Below are positions 22,212 through 34,499 of a DNA stretch of 64,000 nt, in pieces. The stretch lies in the NCBI GenBank assembly GCA_002189035.1, contig NEEC01000019.1, positions 2,046,001 to 2,110,000 on the forward strand, given 5' to 3'. The first letter of the stretch is position 1. Each line of letters opens with the position of its first letter. The DNA comes from Utricularia gibba (Eukaryota; Streptophyta; Magnoliopsida; Lamiales; Lentibulariaceae). The position numbers and the translations under genes are program-made. A model generated the notes under the pieces. The model was given only the letters and a program-made list of their open reading frames with translations, had not been told where the DNA came from and ran no database searches.

Positions 22212-23647
22212 ATGGCTCCATTTGAATGCCGCCAGAGGCCGAGCTTCGTCCTTTTCCCCCTGATGGCACAAGGACACACAATTCCGATGATAGACATGGC
22301 CATGGTACTGGCCAGCCACGGCGTCGACGTAACAATCATCGTCACTCCACTCCAGACAACAAGATTTGCCGATACAATCCGCCGGGCAGTGGCTGCAGGG
22401 CACTCTATCCACCTCCACTCGATTCGGTTTCCGGCGGAGGATGTTGGCCTGCCGCCCGGATGCGAAAGTGCGGAGTGTTTACCAACATTTGATGACTTCG
22501 ACAAGTTCTTTGCCGCCATGTGGATGCTAAAGGGGCCCGTTGAAGAAGCTCTCCAGGCGATGAAGCCTAGCTGCATCATCTCAGACAAGAACATTATATT
22601 TATGGCTGAAATATGCGCCAAGCTCAATATCCCGAGAGTGGTCTTCGATGGAATGAGCTGTTTCGCTGAGTTAATCATGCAAAGACTGCATTTTTCAATG
22701 GATCATGAAACCGTTCCGATGATAGAACCGTTTGTGGTGCCTGGTTTGCCTGAAAAAATTGAGCTCACCAGGCCTCAGTTGCCAGGGATGCTAAATCCAG
22801 GACCGGAGGGCGCTGAAGCACACAAAATAGTGGCTGAAACAGAGCTGCAGGCTTATGGGATTGTAGTGAACACGTCCGAAGAGCTAGAGACGATATATGT
22901 TGATGAGCTTCGCCGAGCAAGAGGTGGGAAGCTTTGGACATTAGGGCCACTGTCGCTTTACAGCAAGAGCTTCGAAGACATGGCAGAAAGAGGAAACAAG
23001 TCTAACATTGAAGTTCAAAAGTGCTTGAAATGGCTTGATGCCAAGGATCCAGGATCCGTTGTCTACGCTTGTCTCGGAAGCCTCTCCCGTATCCCGCTAT
23101 GTCAATTAATTGAGCTTACTTCTGCCCTGGAATCATGCAGCTATCCCTTCATACTAGTCGGGAGAGAGGGTCTTCTTCTCGATGATGGATTCGAAGAAAG
23201 GGCCAGAGAAAAAGGACTTGTCATAAGGGGATGGGCTCCTCAGATGCTGATTCTTTCACACCCTTCAGTGGGGGATTCCTTACACACTGCGGCTGGAACT
23301 CAACGCTCGAGGGAATCAGTGCAGGTGTTCCGATGATCACATGGCCTTTGTTTGCAGAACAGTTCTTGAATGAGAAGTTAGTGAAAATTCTAAGGATCGG
23401 AGTGGGAGTTGGAGCTAAGAGGGTTGCTCATCTTGGAAAGGAACAGGACCCAGATAACTTAGTTACAAGAGATGCTATCAGGATTGCTATTCAGAGCGTA
23501 CTCGACAAAGGAGAAGAAGGAGAAGAGAGAAGGAAAAGGGCACAAAAATTTGCAGCAACGGCGAGGAGATCAACAGAAGAAGGTGGTTCTTCATATCTCA
23601 ATATTACTAGTCTGATCCAAGAATTTGCTCCTTATGCGACCGAGTAA
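22212..23647 (+). CDS. UDP-glycosyltransferase, UGT73-like (group D), one frameshift as written
   Basis: Single exon, about 478 residues. Begins MAPFECRQRPSFVLFPLMAQ with GHTIPMID (the acceptor-side His). Middle segments include IVVNTSEELE and KCLKWLDAKDPGSVVYACLG, typical of plant UGTs. The PSPG box begins [15 protein letters not shown], then the frame shifts at the G5 run 23270-23274 and resumes [20 protein letters not shown] with TWPLFAEQF. The final Gln of the box suggests a UDP-glucose donor. The C-terminus RRSTEEGGSSYLNITSLIQE is well formed, so the second part is under the same constraint as the first. It is clearly diverged from its neighbour at 20062-21555, so this is not a recent duplicate. 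Substrate cannot be predicted. Confidence 0.9.
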
Positions 23648-23776
23648 AGACGACGCGGAATTGGCCCATTGAAATTTATCTACTCCTGATGTACTTGGTA
23701 GAATCTACAAGGATGATAATGAAACTGCGATATATCAGTTGTTGAAAACCAATAAAACGATGGCTTTCCCTAAGAG

Positions 23777-26700
23777 TCATTTGCTAGCTCGCGCTTGTTT
23801 GAGCTTCATCACAAGATCCTCACGCTGGGCCTCAACTTCAGCATACTTGAGACTCATTTCCATATACCTTTCCCTGAGATCTTTGAGCTCTGCCTCAAGA
23901 GATGACTTTGTTCTGTCGAACTTATTTCTCACAACAACAGTATTAAACTTCCCGCGTAAGACACTTTGGCTGTTCTTCCGGTTTCCTCTTCCACTGCAGA
24001 CATGAAGGAAGCTCAAAACATGTTCAAATTTCATTGGAATATTATCGGCATCCTTACTTTTCCCGCAATGAATCCATTTCACTCTCCAGGAACCTTTGTC
24101 TGCTCAGGTGATCTACATTTGAAGCAGCGGGACTTCTGTTATTGAAATCATGATTCTGTACACCCTGATCACCGCAAAAGCAATAAGATCACATATTTCT
24201 TTTGAGCATGAATATATGATGTAGAATAATAGAATGAAGGGGTGCATACCCTTTTGTCTTCGGTTAGCTGAAGTTTTGACTCGAGTTCATTGATGCAATT
24301 TCTCAATTTTTCATCACTCTTCTTGTAATTTGTCAACAGTTTTAAACTTTTTTCATTGTCAATCATCAGTCTCTCATGACTCTTCATGGATGCAGCCACC
24401 TGAATCATCAACCCTTCAACTTTCAACTCAGATTCTTGGAGCTTCTGGTTTAGATTCTTCTCAATGATTTTAGCTCTTGCCACAGATTCTTCAAGTGCAG
24501 CTTGCAGAAGTGCCTTATCAGCTAACAAAAGTGAAACTTCACTGCAAGCTTCAAAAGAGATTCTCTCCTTTTCAGCATGAGAATCAATTAATTGGGTGTT
24601 AAGATATTCCACTTCTTTTTCTAGCTCTCCTACCTTGAGCAAAAGTGCTTGATGCGTGGTATCCAACAGGGCCACTTTCTGAATCCATTGACAATTTTCC
24701 TGAATAGCATCAGCGACAGTTGAATTGACAACATGCTCTCTTTGTGAAAAGTATTCTACCACCGACGACAGATAGTCATCCAATGACATCACCTTCCGAA
24801 CACAATCCGACAAACATTCTCTTGATTCATAGAGTTGTTCTGCTAGTGACGAACACTTCTCATGCAATTCCGAGTTTCGCCTCTGAATATTTGTTGCTTC
24901 CTTCCTAGAACACGCTGCATGCAATTTTAATGCCTTGATCTCTTCTATGAGGATTTGATTTTCTTCCTGAGCCACTAACCAGTCTCTGTGGACATCTTCA
25001 GAAACTTGCTTGAGCGTCAATATTTGCACTTCTGTTTCAATTTGCAGTTCCATAATCCTGTCATGCAAAAGATGCTGCCCGTCTAGGCAGAAGTCTTGAA
25101 TGTCAGCATCTAGCATTCCTTCACTGGAAAGCAAATCGATTGGATAATTCTCCCGAGTCGTGGTTTTCGATCTTTGCTGCTCTTGCAGTTCTAGAGTTCT
25201 TGTATCCAACTTCGTCTGAGCATTGGATATAGCCCTGTTTTTGTCATCAGACTCAGCACTCCTCATTTCCAAGAGCTCGTTCATCTCCTGGAGGAGGCTG
25301 AGGACATAATCAGCTGGAACTTTGGAGGATGAGTTTTCCCCAAGACAGCCGGAATTAACACTTCCTAAGTCAATTTCATCACAGGACTGGATCCTAGGCT
25401 TCCCCAAGAATCGAAAAGCCATATGAATTTGCTTCAGAATCAGCGGAAAGCATTTTGCGCATTCGGGGCTTGAGGTCTTCTCCTCGTTGCTTTTCCTCTC
25501 CGTAACCCCTTGAGTAGGAAATGTAGGATCACTGGCATCAAAATCATCATTTGGATTAGAATCAGTTGATGCACGTTGCCTGTCTCCTCTTTTAGTCAAC
25601 TCATTAATCTTGATTACGAGCTCAAGATTTTCACTAGTAAGCTCTTCACAATCATTCTCCAGCTCCTGCACCTTACCCCTCAACGATTCTAATTCCTGCG
25701 TGAGAGCCTCACTATCCACTACTGTGGAAGATTCACATTCAACGAAGCCTCCACCTTGGGATTCCGCCCTGTCGTTTCCATTTTTATGACTCAAGGTTTC
25801 CTCAAGCAATCTAATATCAGCTCTCAGCCTCTTCTCAGAATCCTTTAGTTTCTGCAGTTGCAACAGTAGAGTTTCGCTATCATCTGAACTTGCATCTGTG
25901 GACAACTTCTGCTGATTTTCTATTGCATTCTCCAAGGCCATTCCATCAAGATCACTCATCATCCTGGTTGTATTTTTCTTGGACAGCTGAGCTTCTGTTG
26001 TGAGGTGGTCGATACCATTTTCAGTACAATTCGTCAAAAGGCACATTCCAGAGCTTACAGCTTTCTTGTTTGATGGAGAATCATTTTCAACTGAAGAGAG
26101 GCACTCTTCAGCTTCCAAAATACTCATCATGGACAGATCTTCGCTACGTATGGAGCCATCAAGCGAATCAAAGGCTTGAATTGAAGCATACTGCGACTGA
26201 GTCTCTTCCTGCAAATAAACAAAAAGTTGACAGCATTTTCTAGGAACAACGTAACGCAAAGATCCCATGGCTGTAAACAACACCTCACTGTCTGATTTCA
26301 GGGGTGAGGCATAATCCGAAACACTCGACTTTCTCTCCGTGCTTTCACAACCCAAATCTAGATTTGGTTCTCGAAAACTTGAGTATTCCGATTCTTCATA
26401 GCTTATTTTCAGCAGAGGTGTTAAGCATTCTACCTTCATCTGCAGTGCATACAAACATAATCAACGAAAAACGAGATACTCCATAGCGGACAAGCATCAA
26501 GCTTCGTACCTCCAGAACTGTCCCATGGCTACATCTCTTCAAGGGCAAAGAAATTTCAGAGGCAACACTAGAACCAGTCCACTCTGCCAAATTAATGGTT
26601 ACTTCTCCAAGTGTGCTGTTTCTCGTCTTTCCCTAACATAACAAAAGAAACAAGCTTGATGACTTTGTCAAACAATCAGTTGACAGATATCAGAGGATAA

Positions 26701-27118
26701 AAAGAGAAGAAACAGTGAACAATCATACAGAGGAAACCAGAAGCTTAACAAGGCCTTGGTCGCAATCCTTGGAAATGGAACAATCATCTCTAGCAATGTA
26801 GATAGAATGAGAAAATGTCTGTCCCCATTGGCAAATCCCATTTTTAACAAGCGCGGAGTTCAGTTTAGCAACTGATTTACCCGTCTCCACCGATACCAGA
26901 GATAGAAAGAGCTTTTCCCATCCCTTGGGCACCTGAAGCAGAGGAAATTATTATAGCATTAGAGCACGCCTCGAAGCCCACAAGAAAAAAAAAACCCCAA
27001 ATGAAAATCAGAGATAGAAAGAGCTTTACACCTGAAGAAGCTTGAAGTCGGAGAATGCGAAATCCAGCTTATCCCTCGATTTCGAAGATTTTCTGAACGA
27101 CCTCTGGAGCATGAACAT
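23777..27118 (-). CDS. NT-C2 domain plus long coiled-coil protein (myosin-heavy-chain-related/EEIG1-like)
   Basis: Seven exons on the minus strand: 27032-27118, 26729-26932, 26510-26632, 26284-26439, 24250-26208, 24058-24164 and 23777-23993, totalling 2853 bases, 950 residues in exact phase. The N-terminal 140 residues read as an N-terminal C2 (NT-C2) domain: KLDFAFSDFKLLQ, GWEKLFLSLVSVETGKSVAK, then GKTRNSTLGEVTINLAEW and SLPLKR. The rest is a long heptad-rich coiled coil and ends in the motif LRERYMEMSLKYAEVEAQRE followed by MKLKQARASK. Such proteins are thought to link membranes to cytoskeleton or organelle positioning; role here is inferred. The intron 26209-26283 is 75 bases and free of stops, so retention would add 25 residues. 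The ATG chosen is the first of two close ones (MFMLQRSFRK). Confidence 0.87.
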
Positions 27119-27598
27119 TCTATCGTCTCTTCTCTGGGCTGATGCACTAAAAAGATTCCTTCTTTTCCGTGTTATCACGATCCCACTTCGCAGTCGTTAA
27201 AAAAAAGTGAGCGTATGCGTATGCGTTTGGCTGTTAGCACGCCCTTCGCTGTACTCATTCATCACTCATTGTATTGCTGATAACGATGACCAACAATCCA
27301 CCGGACATTCCCATTATTGTCCGGCCCCGAGACTGCAATGTTAGAACCACGTTCCAAACAATCCATTTGTTTTCTGGTCAAATGCCTTGATTACGTGAGT
27401 CTTCAACCTGACACGTGAGCAAACCCACCTCATAACCATCCTGCTCTGTGTATCACAAAATCAATCCGAGTGTCTAATATTCTATTCCACGCAAAACGCG
27501 CAAGCCTGATGATGATCTGGGCGTATGATTTGTCACAAGAGTCATTAACTCCGTTGAATGTGGGACTGGGAGTGGCAGTGGCAGGCTGGCAGCACCCG

Positions 27599-27624
27599 GA
27601 TGGGATGGGATGGGATGGGAGGGA
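27599..27624. repeat. (GGATG)n pentamer array, left arm of an inverted pair
   Basis: About five GGATG units. The reverse complement array (CCCAT units) lies at about 27894-27918, 270 bases away, so the two could pair as a stem. Confidence 0.85.
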
Positions 27625-27893
27625 GGCTGGCCAGGAGCCATCATTGGGCGAATTTGTAAATGGGCCACTGCGTATGAAGCCCGGGACGATTGTTGGACTG
27701 CAAAGGCAGATTTTTCCCATGTCTGTGATTTAAAAGAAAAAATATGATGAGAAATGAGACGTTGGCAGGCCAGTAGGTAGGCAATTGGAAGATTTTAGAA
27801 GGAACAAAAGCATGTTGGGATATGCAAGCACTGCTGCAAAGCAACTTGGGAGGATCTTCCCCAACTCTTTAATTAGTACACTGTACAAGGCTA

Positions 27894-27918
27894 CCCATCC
27901 CATCCCATCCCATCCCAT
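27894..27918. repeat. (CCCAT)n pentamer array, right arm of an inverted pair
   Basis: Five CCCAT units on the plus strand, complementary to the array at 27599-27624. Confidence 0.85.
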
Positions 27919-28097
27919 GATGAGTAGTAGCAGGCAGGCAGGCAGGCAGGCTTCATTCATTCATGCACACCTAAATCCCTAACCTACGGGTGTGCTCTCT
28001 GTGTTCCCCGCACATTTGCTCGTAGGAAACAGCTTATAGTTGCAGAAATTCAAAGTAATATTGCCACCGGGTGATTCATTGTAATGGAGATAGGTCC

Positions 28098-29736
28098 TCA
28101 AGCCAATATTCTCCGAGACTCCAAGAAGTTCTTCCTCTTGGAATCGCAAGAAGAGAGGTAACGGAGGAAGGTCGCGAAGTCGGTGTCCTTGTAGCGCCGT
28201 GGATTGGCATCGGTCACCAATGCGGCCGCCGGCCTGACCGTCGTCGTGAATGGGAAGGTGTGGAGCGAGGCCACTGAAATCCGGTTTTTGTTGGAGTTCA
28301 CCAGGACTCGGTGCAGCACGCTTTTGTATCGCCCGTTGGAAAATATCTGAAAATACCATATTTTTCATGAAGTGAAATCTGCTCTGCCTCCTGCGCTTTC
28401 TTTCTAAAAAAACGAAAGGGAACGAAACGAATGCTGGCTGGTTCGTTGGTTGATTTGACTGGCGATGCAGCGGCAACACGACAGCATGGGGCCCGCTCAG
28501 GGACACCCATGAATTTTGAATAGATAAATCAATTCAGTAGTCCTACGTGTCAAATAAGATCTGGGGGGTAGAAATGTAATTACCTCGAGGTGGTCGCCCA
28601 CGTTGACGACGAAGGATCCGGGTACGGGTAGAACCGTAACCCAGTTCTCCTGATGAAGAATCTGCAAGCCCTTGACTTCATCCTGGAGGAGGAGGGTGAG
28701 GAGGCCGTAGTCGGAATGCGGCGGCATTCCCAGAGTCAGCTCCGGCTCCGGGCACGGTGGGTAACAATTCACCACCATTAATTGGCTTCCGTTTTCGAAA
28801 TCTTGAGTGTCCACGTCGTCGTTTTCAAGACCTAGACTCTCCAGGACTGCCTCCACCAGCTTCAGAAACAGCCTTCTTGTTTCCGTTGCGTAGGTAACAC
28901 CTGATCGCCTGAATTCGATGATTAATGGGTATTAAATAATGAGATTATATTTATGTGCACTGACGTGCCTGATTGGAGGGAGTGATAATGATTTTCCAGG
29001 GTCCAGCGAAGAAACTCATATTTTTGTTTTTCACATTTTTTGTATGATTGTGGATTGTTGAGTGTGAGTTTCTGGAAATCGATGTGGAACTGATGGAAAT
29101 GGATGAATGATAAAAGGACCTGAAATCTTGAGGGGAAGAAGGCCAATGGTGGAGAACTTCAGGGAGAGGATGAGACACCAGTTTGAGAAAGTCTCTCCAG
29201 CAGAAAACGCCGTCGTTCGTCTGGTTGAAGCTGGTGCCGTATCTCACCGGCGCCTTGGTGTCAGCGGACATGTACTTCTCCCTCTCAGCTAGAGGCATCT
29301 CGAAGAATCGGCGACTCACATCCACCATTTGGGCGATGATTTTATCATCAATCCCGTGATTGACCAGCTGCAAACCGAAGAACAACATTCAAATTCCAAC
29401 ACTAGTATGACACTAGGCTCAATCAGGTCTCTGTTTTCAATGACTCACCTGAAAGAAGCCGAATTTCTCGCAAGCATGAGCCAGTGAGTGAAGAACCTTA
29501 GCTCGGTTGGGACCCTGAAGCTGTGCGAAGTCTATGACTGGTATTTGAATTTGATTGTCCGAAGGTGCCTTGTTCGTAGAAGAAGAAAAGGGGCGTTCGT
29601 TGGTGGGAAGTATGTACTTGTTTGGAACATGCTGAATCCCGGCATCATACAGATTTTTGACTCCCTTCTCGTACATAAAGGAGGGCTCGGTATCACGCTT
29701 GGTTTGTTCAGGTGGGACGACTATCGCAGGCGACAT
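28098..29736 (-). CDS. 2-oxoglutarate/Fe(II)-dependent dioxygenase, DMR6/flavanone-hydroxylase-like
   Basis: A soluble oxidase using 2-oxoglutarate and oxygen. Four exons on the minus strand: 29449-29736, 29120-29367, 28584-28908 and 28098-28346, totalling 1110 bases, 369 residues in exact phase. The N-terminal DIOX_N domain has [28 protein letters not shown] and [13 protein letters not shown]. The iron site is His and Asp in [15 protein letters not shown] and the distal His in VLHRVLVN; the 2-oxoglutarate Arg is in NRISVAS (RxS). The C-terminus is [14 protein letters not shown] followed by a basic end. The start is ATG at 29736; the upstream extension begins with TTG. Substrate is unknown; relatives act on flavonoids, salicylate or hormones. 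Confidence 0.92.
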
Positions 29737-32700
29737 CTGGGAGCTGAGTATGAAGAGCGAGCGGGAAGGAGGCAATGGGTATGTGTAGCAGAAGGATGCA
29801 ATGGAAGTGGATGCGATGTTGCTGGAGCAACCAGTTCAATGATGGGGGTCGCTATTTATAGAAGATTTTGCCTTGGGAAACAGTAGGCAGTTTTGCGTAC
29901 AGTTATTCTCTAGTTTTTGTTTTTACTTTTTTTTTTTGGCTTGGCAAAAGCGTTGACGGTTTTGTGGTCTGAACTGTTACATCCATGGCAATTCAACACC
30001 CACGAGCTGTCTCTCGCAATCATAATGTCCATGTGTGCCCTTTACATCCAAATTCAGAGCACCAATGATCTAGCACACGATCTATGTTTGTGGCTAAGAT
30101 TCCTCCCATCTGGATCTGTCTGCTGTTCCGGTGTCAGATATTTCGTATGCATCTTCCATGTCTTGGCTACAACACATTTGAGTTCTTCTTTTTTGTTAGT
30201 TTGCCGGCCGAAGACAAGTGTCACCTATGCACTTTGGGGGTCAAAGCAAGGCCAAATCCATCTCGGGGGTATTGTGATTGATGGGCTCTGAGGCACCAAA
30301 AACAAAAAAGGGGGAGGGGAGGGGCGTAGTTTATCCGATAAATTTGCTGCTTTGTTGCTGGCGTATAAGTATTCATAAATGCTATCGTGAAACAGAGGTC
30401 CACTAGGATGATTGCAATCTTTCATCTTTCATACCAAACAAAAAGAAATAGACCTAATTTTTGAAAATAAATGCTCCTCTCACCTATGCATGCATCTATC
30501 ATAATTGAGTTAAATGCACTACAGACGCTGCATTCGCATTCGCATTCGCATTCACCCCCTGGTTGCGCCCTCCGCCGGCCTTACTTGCAAAATCGTCCAT
30601 CAACACGGACCACCGGGTGCTTTCCTTTGTGGAGCGAGTGCCTGATTGCCATCGTTTCTTATTCACATAAACCAAACTGGTTTCAAGTCCTCCATGTGCT
30701 GCAATAATTGGGGATTGATTATTTTAACACTTTGCTACTAACTTGGGAATGAATGAATATATACGCAAGTGTCATGTAAGTAATTAAAGACTAGGAAGAG
30801 AGAAAGGCAAAGGGAATCGAAGGGGGATGGATGGATGGCTTCCCTCATGGCTCATCATCCTCCTCGACTCCCGTACCCGGGATCTCAACTGGCCGCGGCC
30901 GTTGAAGTTCCTGACTTTTGGGCATTCAATTAATGAGGAGGGCTCCAGATTCAATGCTTCTGTAGTTAATCAAGGGCGTCATTAAGTGCATACATCACAC
31001 AATTTCAGTATCTCACCTCCTCCGGGACAATTTTCCACGTCTATGAACTACTTACTACTTTTCAGATGAAAACGATATGCAGACAAAAACAAAACAAAAG
31101 AAGAAACAAGGATGCTATAAAAGATACTAAGAGCGCAGCCGCCAGAAACACACACAAGTTGCGATGGCGTTTCGTCAACGCCATGGCCGGCACTTCACCA
31201 ATGCAGAGCTACTTCAACCACCGTATCCTCCACAGTCAATACCCTAGACGAGGGCGCAAGATACTCCAGCAATCACCAACAACCTCCCCACTTGAATCCC
31301 AGGACAAGGAATATATATAGATATATTCGTTTTCTGGTTGATATATAACTCATCTTCAAGGATCCCATTAGGACCACCCAGCCATGTTGATGTTGCTTCC
31401 TTCTCAAAGTTCCTCTCTGGTTGATGGATGGCAGACAACCACGAAGAAGTGAAATGCCATCGATGTCGGCCTGGTGAAACCTCACTAGACTTTTCGATGA
31501 TTCGCCTAATGACTGACGTGTCAACCCAACAAACGCCTTGGATAAGAAAGTAGTAGTAGTGATAGGATCCAAGAAGATACTCCCCCCGCCAATCACTCCG
31601 AAGCTATGGACGAAAATGATTACACAGAGCAGTAGCAATCGGAATTAATTTTGTTACATGACAATAAAATGAAGGTCGGTCGCCACTTGCTGCAGCCGAA
31701 CATGTACCATGCATGTTCCTGGAAACCCACGATGTATTTAATTTATGGAATCAGACCACCAAATAAAATATTTGAGAGATGTGTGTTTCAAAACATAAAA
31801 ACCAAAAGGCATTGCATGATGCCAGGGTATATATGCATGCATACACTACCAATGCCTTGTGAGATTAAGCCAATAAGTCAAATAATAAAATACTTGAGAT
31901 GCATTGCATTCAGCAACTCAAGTGGTCAGACCAGAGAAAAAGTCTTTTTTCTTAGGTTAATAAAGTATTTTCCATCATGAGCATGCTCTTGGTAAACTTA
32001 AAATAAGCGAAATCACATAATGAAAAGAAGAAGAAGAAGAAAGAAAGCAGTACAGGCAATCATGTCATAAATATCTTTTTGTTGTTGATATGCATATTTT
32101 ATTGGTGTGTCTGTAGGGTAGCCTTTAATGGCCCCATATTTTATAGCATTATTTTGTAGAGTAGGCTTTTGCTGTTGCTGTCGCGCCATTTGAATTTATT
32201 TAGTTTAGTCCAGGGCTCTGACAAAAAGGGCCGCAAGAGAGAAAATAGATTGCCTTTAATTGATTACAAATGGAATATATATAGCTGCTGTGTGCGTGTT
32301 CAATCCAGAAACACATACACACACACACTAATTGTAACTAAGAAACTCTTTTGTAGTCCGATTATTTTAACTCACATAAGATAGCATCCGAGAAGCACAC
32401 AGGGGCTTCTCTTCTCTGGGTGTCGAGCTGTCCCCTTGACGAGCTTATTTGATGCAACGGAGATGGCTGATGGGCCTTGGGGTCTGCGAGCTCAGCCTCA
32501 GCGGGTATGGTATGGTATGGTATGGTATACAGGGACCCGGTGGGTCGGACCTTCCTCCAAATCCAGATATATCTTTCTTCTTCCTCATAAACAACACAGG
32601 GGAGCAGCAAGCGATCTCCATAAAATAACCCAAGACACGCAGTTCATTTGGGAAAATGAATAATAAATAGATGAGTCGGTTTCCATGCCCTGTGCTGCTG

Positions 32701-34499
32701 CGGGACTATTTCAACAAACACACATGCAATGCCATTATTGAAAACATCGTGGGCTCTACGACAATTAAAACTATAAATAAAAACAGGCGCCGAGTTCTCT
32801 GTATCCGAAGACTGTGTCAAAAGCAACACAATGTGTGAGTATATAATCCTGCTCATACCAATAATATAAGCGGTGGCTGAGGCTGAGCCTGAGGCTGAGG
32901 CTGAGGCTGAGGCATCAGTGCAGTTGGGCACCACGCACGTTTTCTGCACTGCTTGAATGGGCCTCAATCACTTAAATCATTCCCCGACGTCCACGTGTTC
33001 TTCTCTGGTCAGACCGACGCCGACGGTATTCAAAGGCAAAGAAAGGGCTCACAAGAAACGCTTTTGATCTCGTTTGTTTCTCCATCTGCGCCATCGGGAG
33101 CGGATTCGGTTCTCTAATGAAATCATTAGTGATTGATTAGCTGGTGGAAAAGATGATCAGCCAGCACAGCGTCACCCGAAGAAGAACATAGTGGCCCCTG
33201 CTTTGTTTTTTTTGTGTGCTTTTCAAATTATGCATAATAAACTCATTTTAAAATTATATAAATATAATTAAGTTTGATGTTATTATATTAATGATTTATT
33301 ATGGAAATATAAATATATTTTCATAATATACCCTAAATGCTAAAAACTAAATCTTAAATCCTAAATCATTTACTTCTAAATTTATGAAATTATATATTTA
33401 ACTTTTCATATTATCAAAATTAATCAATTTTTCAGATGAATTATGTAAAAAATAAATATTATATCTTTTCAATTAATTTTTATTTAATAACTAAAATAGA
33501 AATTCAATAAAATTTCCAATTTTTTTAAATTAGTCTTAAAATTTATTATACAACTGATAAAAATTAAATATAATCACCTGCGACAGCCCAAAATATCGTA
33601 ATCCTTGTTTTCTTGAGAAATGGGTGGGCCGAAGAACAAAAGCCCCAGGGCCCACTGGTTAGTAATGAATGTGTCGAGTAACGGCATTGGGTCACTAGGA
33701 AAGTAAATGCTTGTTTTTTCACAAGAGAAACCACTCATTTAATAAAATACCATATCACATTATATTAATATTTTATAATTTATTTTATTAAAAAATTTTA
33801 TTAGTAATTTATCCAAATTCTTTCTTCATCTTCTTGATAATTTATCTTTGTTGATATGTTCATTAACAAGTTACCTTAAATTATTCATTTTATTAGCAAG
33901 TTAGGGACAAGGAAAATTAGCTCTTGGAGGAGGCAATGAATGACCTGCTCGACAGCGTAAACTAAGTTGAGGGTCTGCTTGATAAGAGTCAATAGAGGTT
34001 GACATAATGGGTATTCATCATCACTTCACACCCTAATAGCTTGAGATTGCATCGTGTTATCACTTTCCATGTGGTTTGATGGAAGGTTTGTGATATTATA
34101 CTAGAATAAGAGAAAATCACATTTTGTAATCTACTTTTTTGCAGGTATATAAGAAAAGAGAAAGAAAGGAATAAGGATACATATTTTGGCAAAAAAATGA
34201 ACCTCAATAAGGCCAAAAACGTCTTTGGAGTTCTTGTAACTTCATATGAACTTTGTTCATCTTTCAAACTATTTTTTGTGAAACCCTCCTTGGTATGGGA
34301 AAACCTCTAGTTTTTCTTATTTTTTTGGGTTATGATTTGCTGCCTTCTTATTGCTTTTCACAAATATATCTTTTATCCATTTAATACTTTATAACATTTG
34401 ATGTTGTTTGTGGGACATGACATGTCCTCCATTCAAAATCTTTTTAGTGAGCTAATGTTACAAGTTTTACTAGATTTCTTGAAGTTACTATTGCTATTG
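29737..34499. other. Long gene-poor spacer
   Basis: 4.8 kb without a gene I can support. It holds the dioxygenase promoter, short arrays such as (CATTCG) near 30533-30553, (GGTAT) near 32503-32528 and (GAGGCT) near 32878-32912, and AT-rich stretches at 33220-33580 and 33740-33900. CTAAA-type telomere-like repeats occur at 33328-33370. The frame at 31273-31638 (minus) starts with a signal-like hydrophobic stretch but has no recognisable domain, so I do not call it a gene. Confidence 0.45.

Larger units (their letters stand above)
27119..28097. other. Spacer with two opposed pentamer arrays
   Basis: Holds the promoter of the coiled-coil gene and the 3' flank of the dioxygenase. No gene is supported. 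It carries (GGATG) and (CATCC) arrays in inverted orientation and a (GGCA) array near 27930-27950. Confidence 0.5.

Noticed and set aside
31273-31638. Minus-strand frame of 121 codons with a hydrophobic start, considered as a secreted small peptide precursor
   Set aside because: No CLE, CEP, RALF, PSK or similar motif, no clear cleavage site, and the start may not be ATG; the region is low-complexity spacer.
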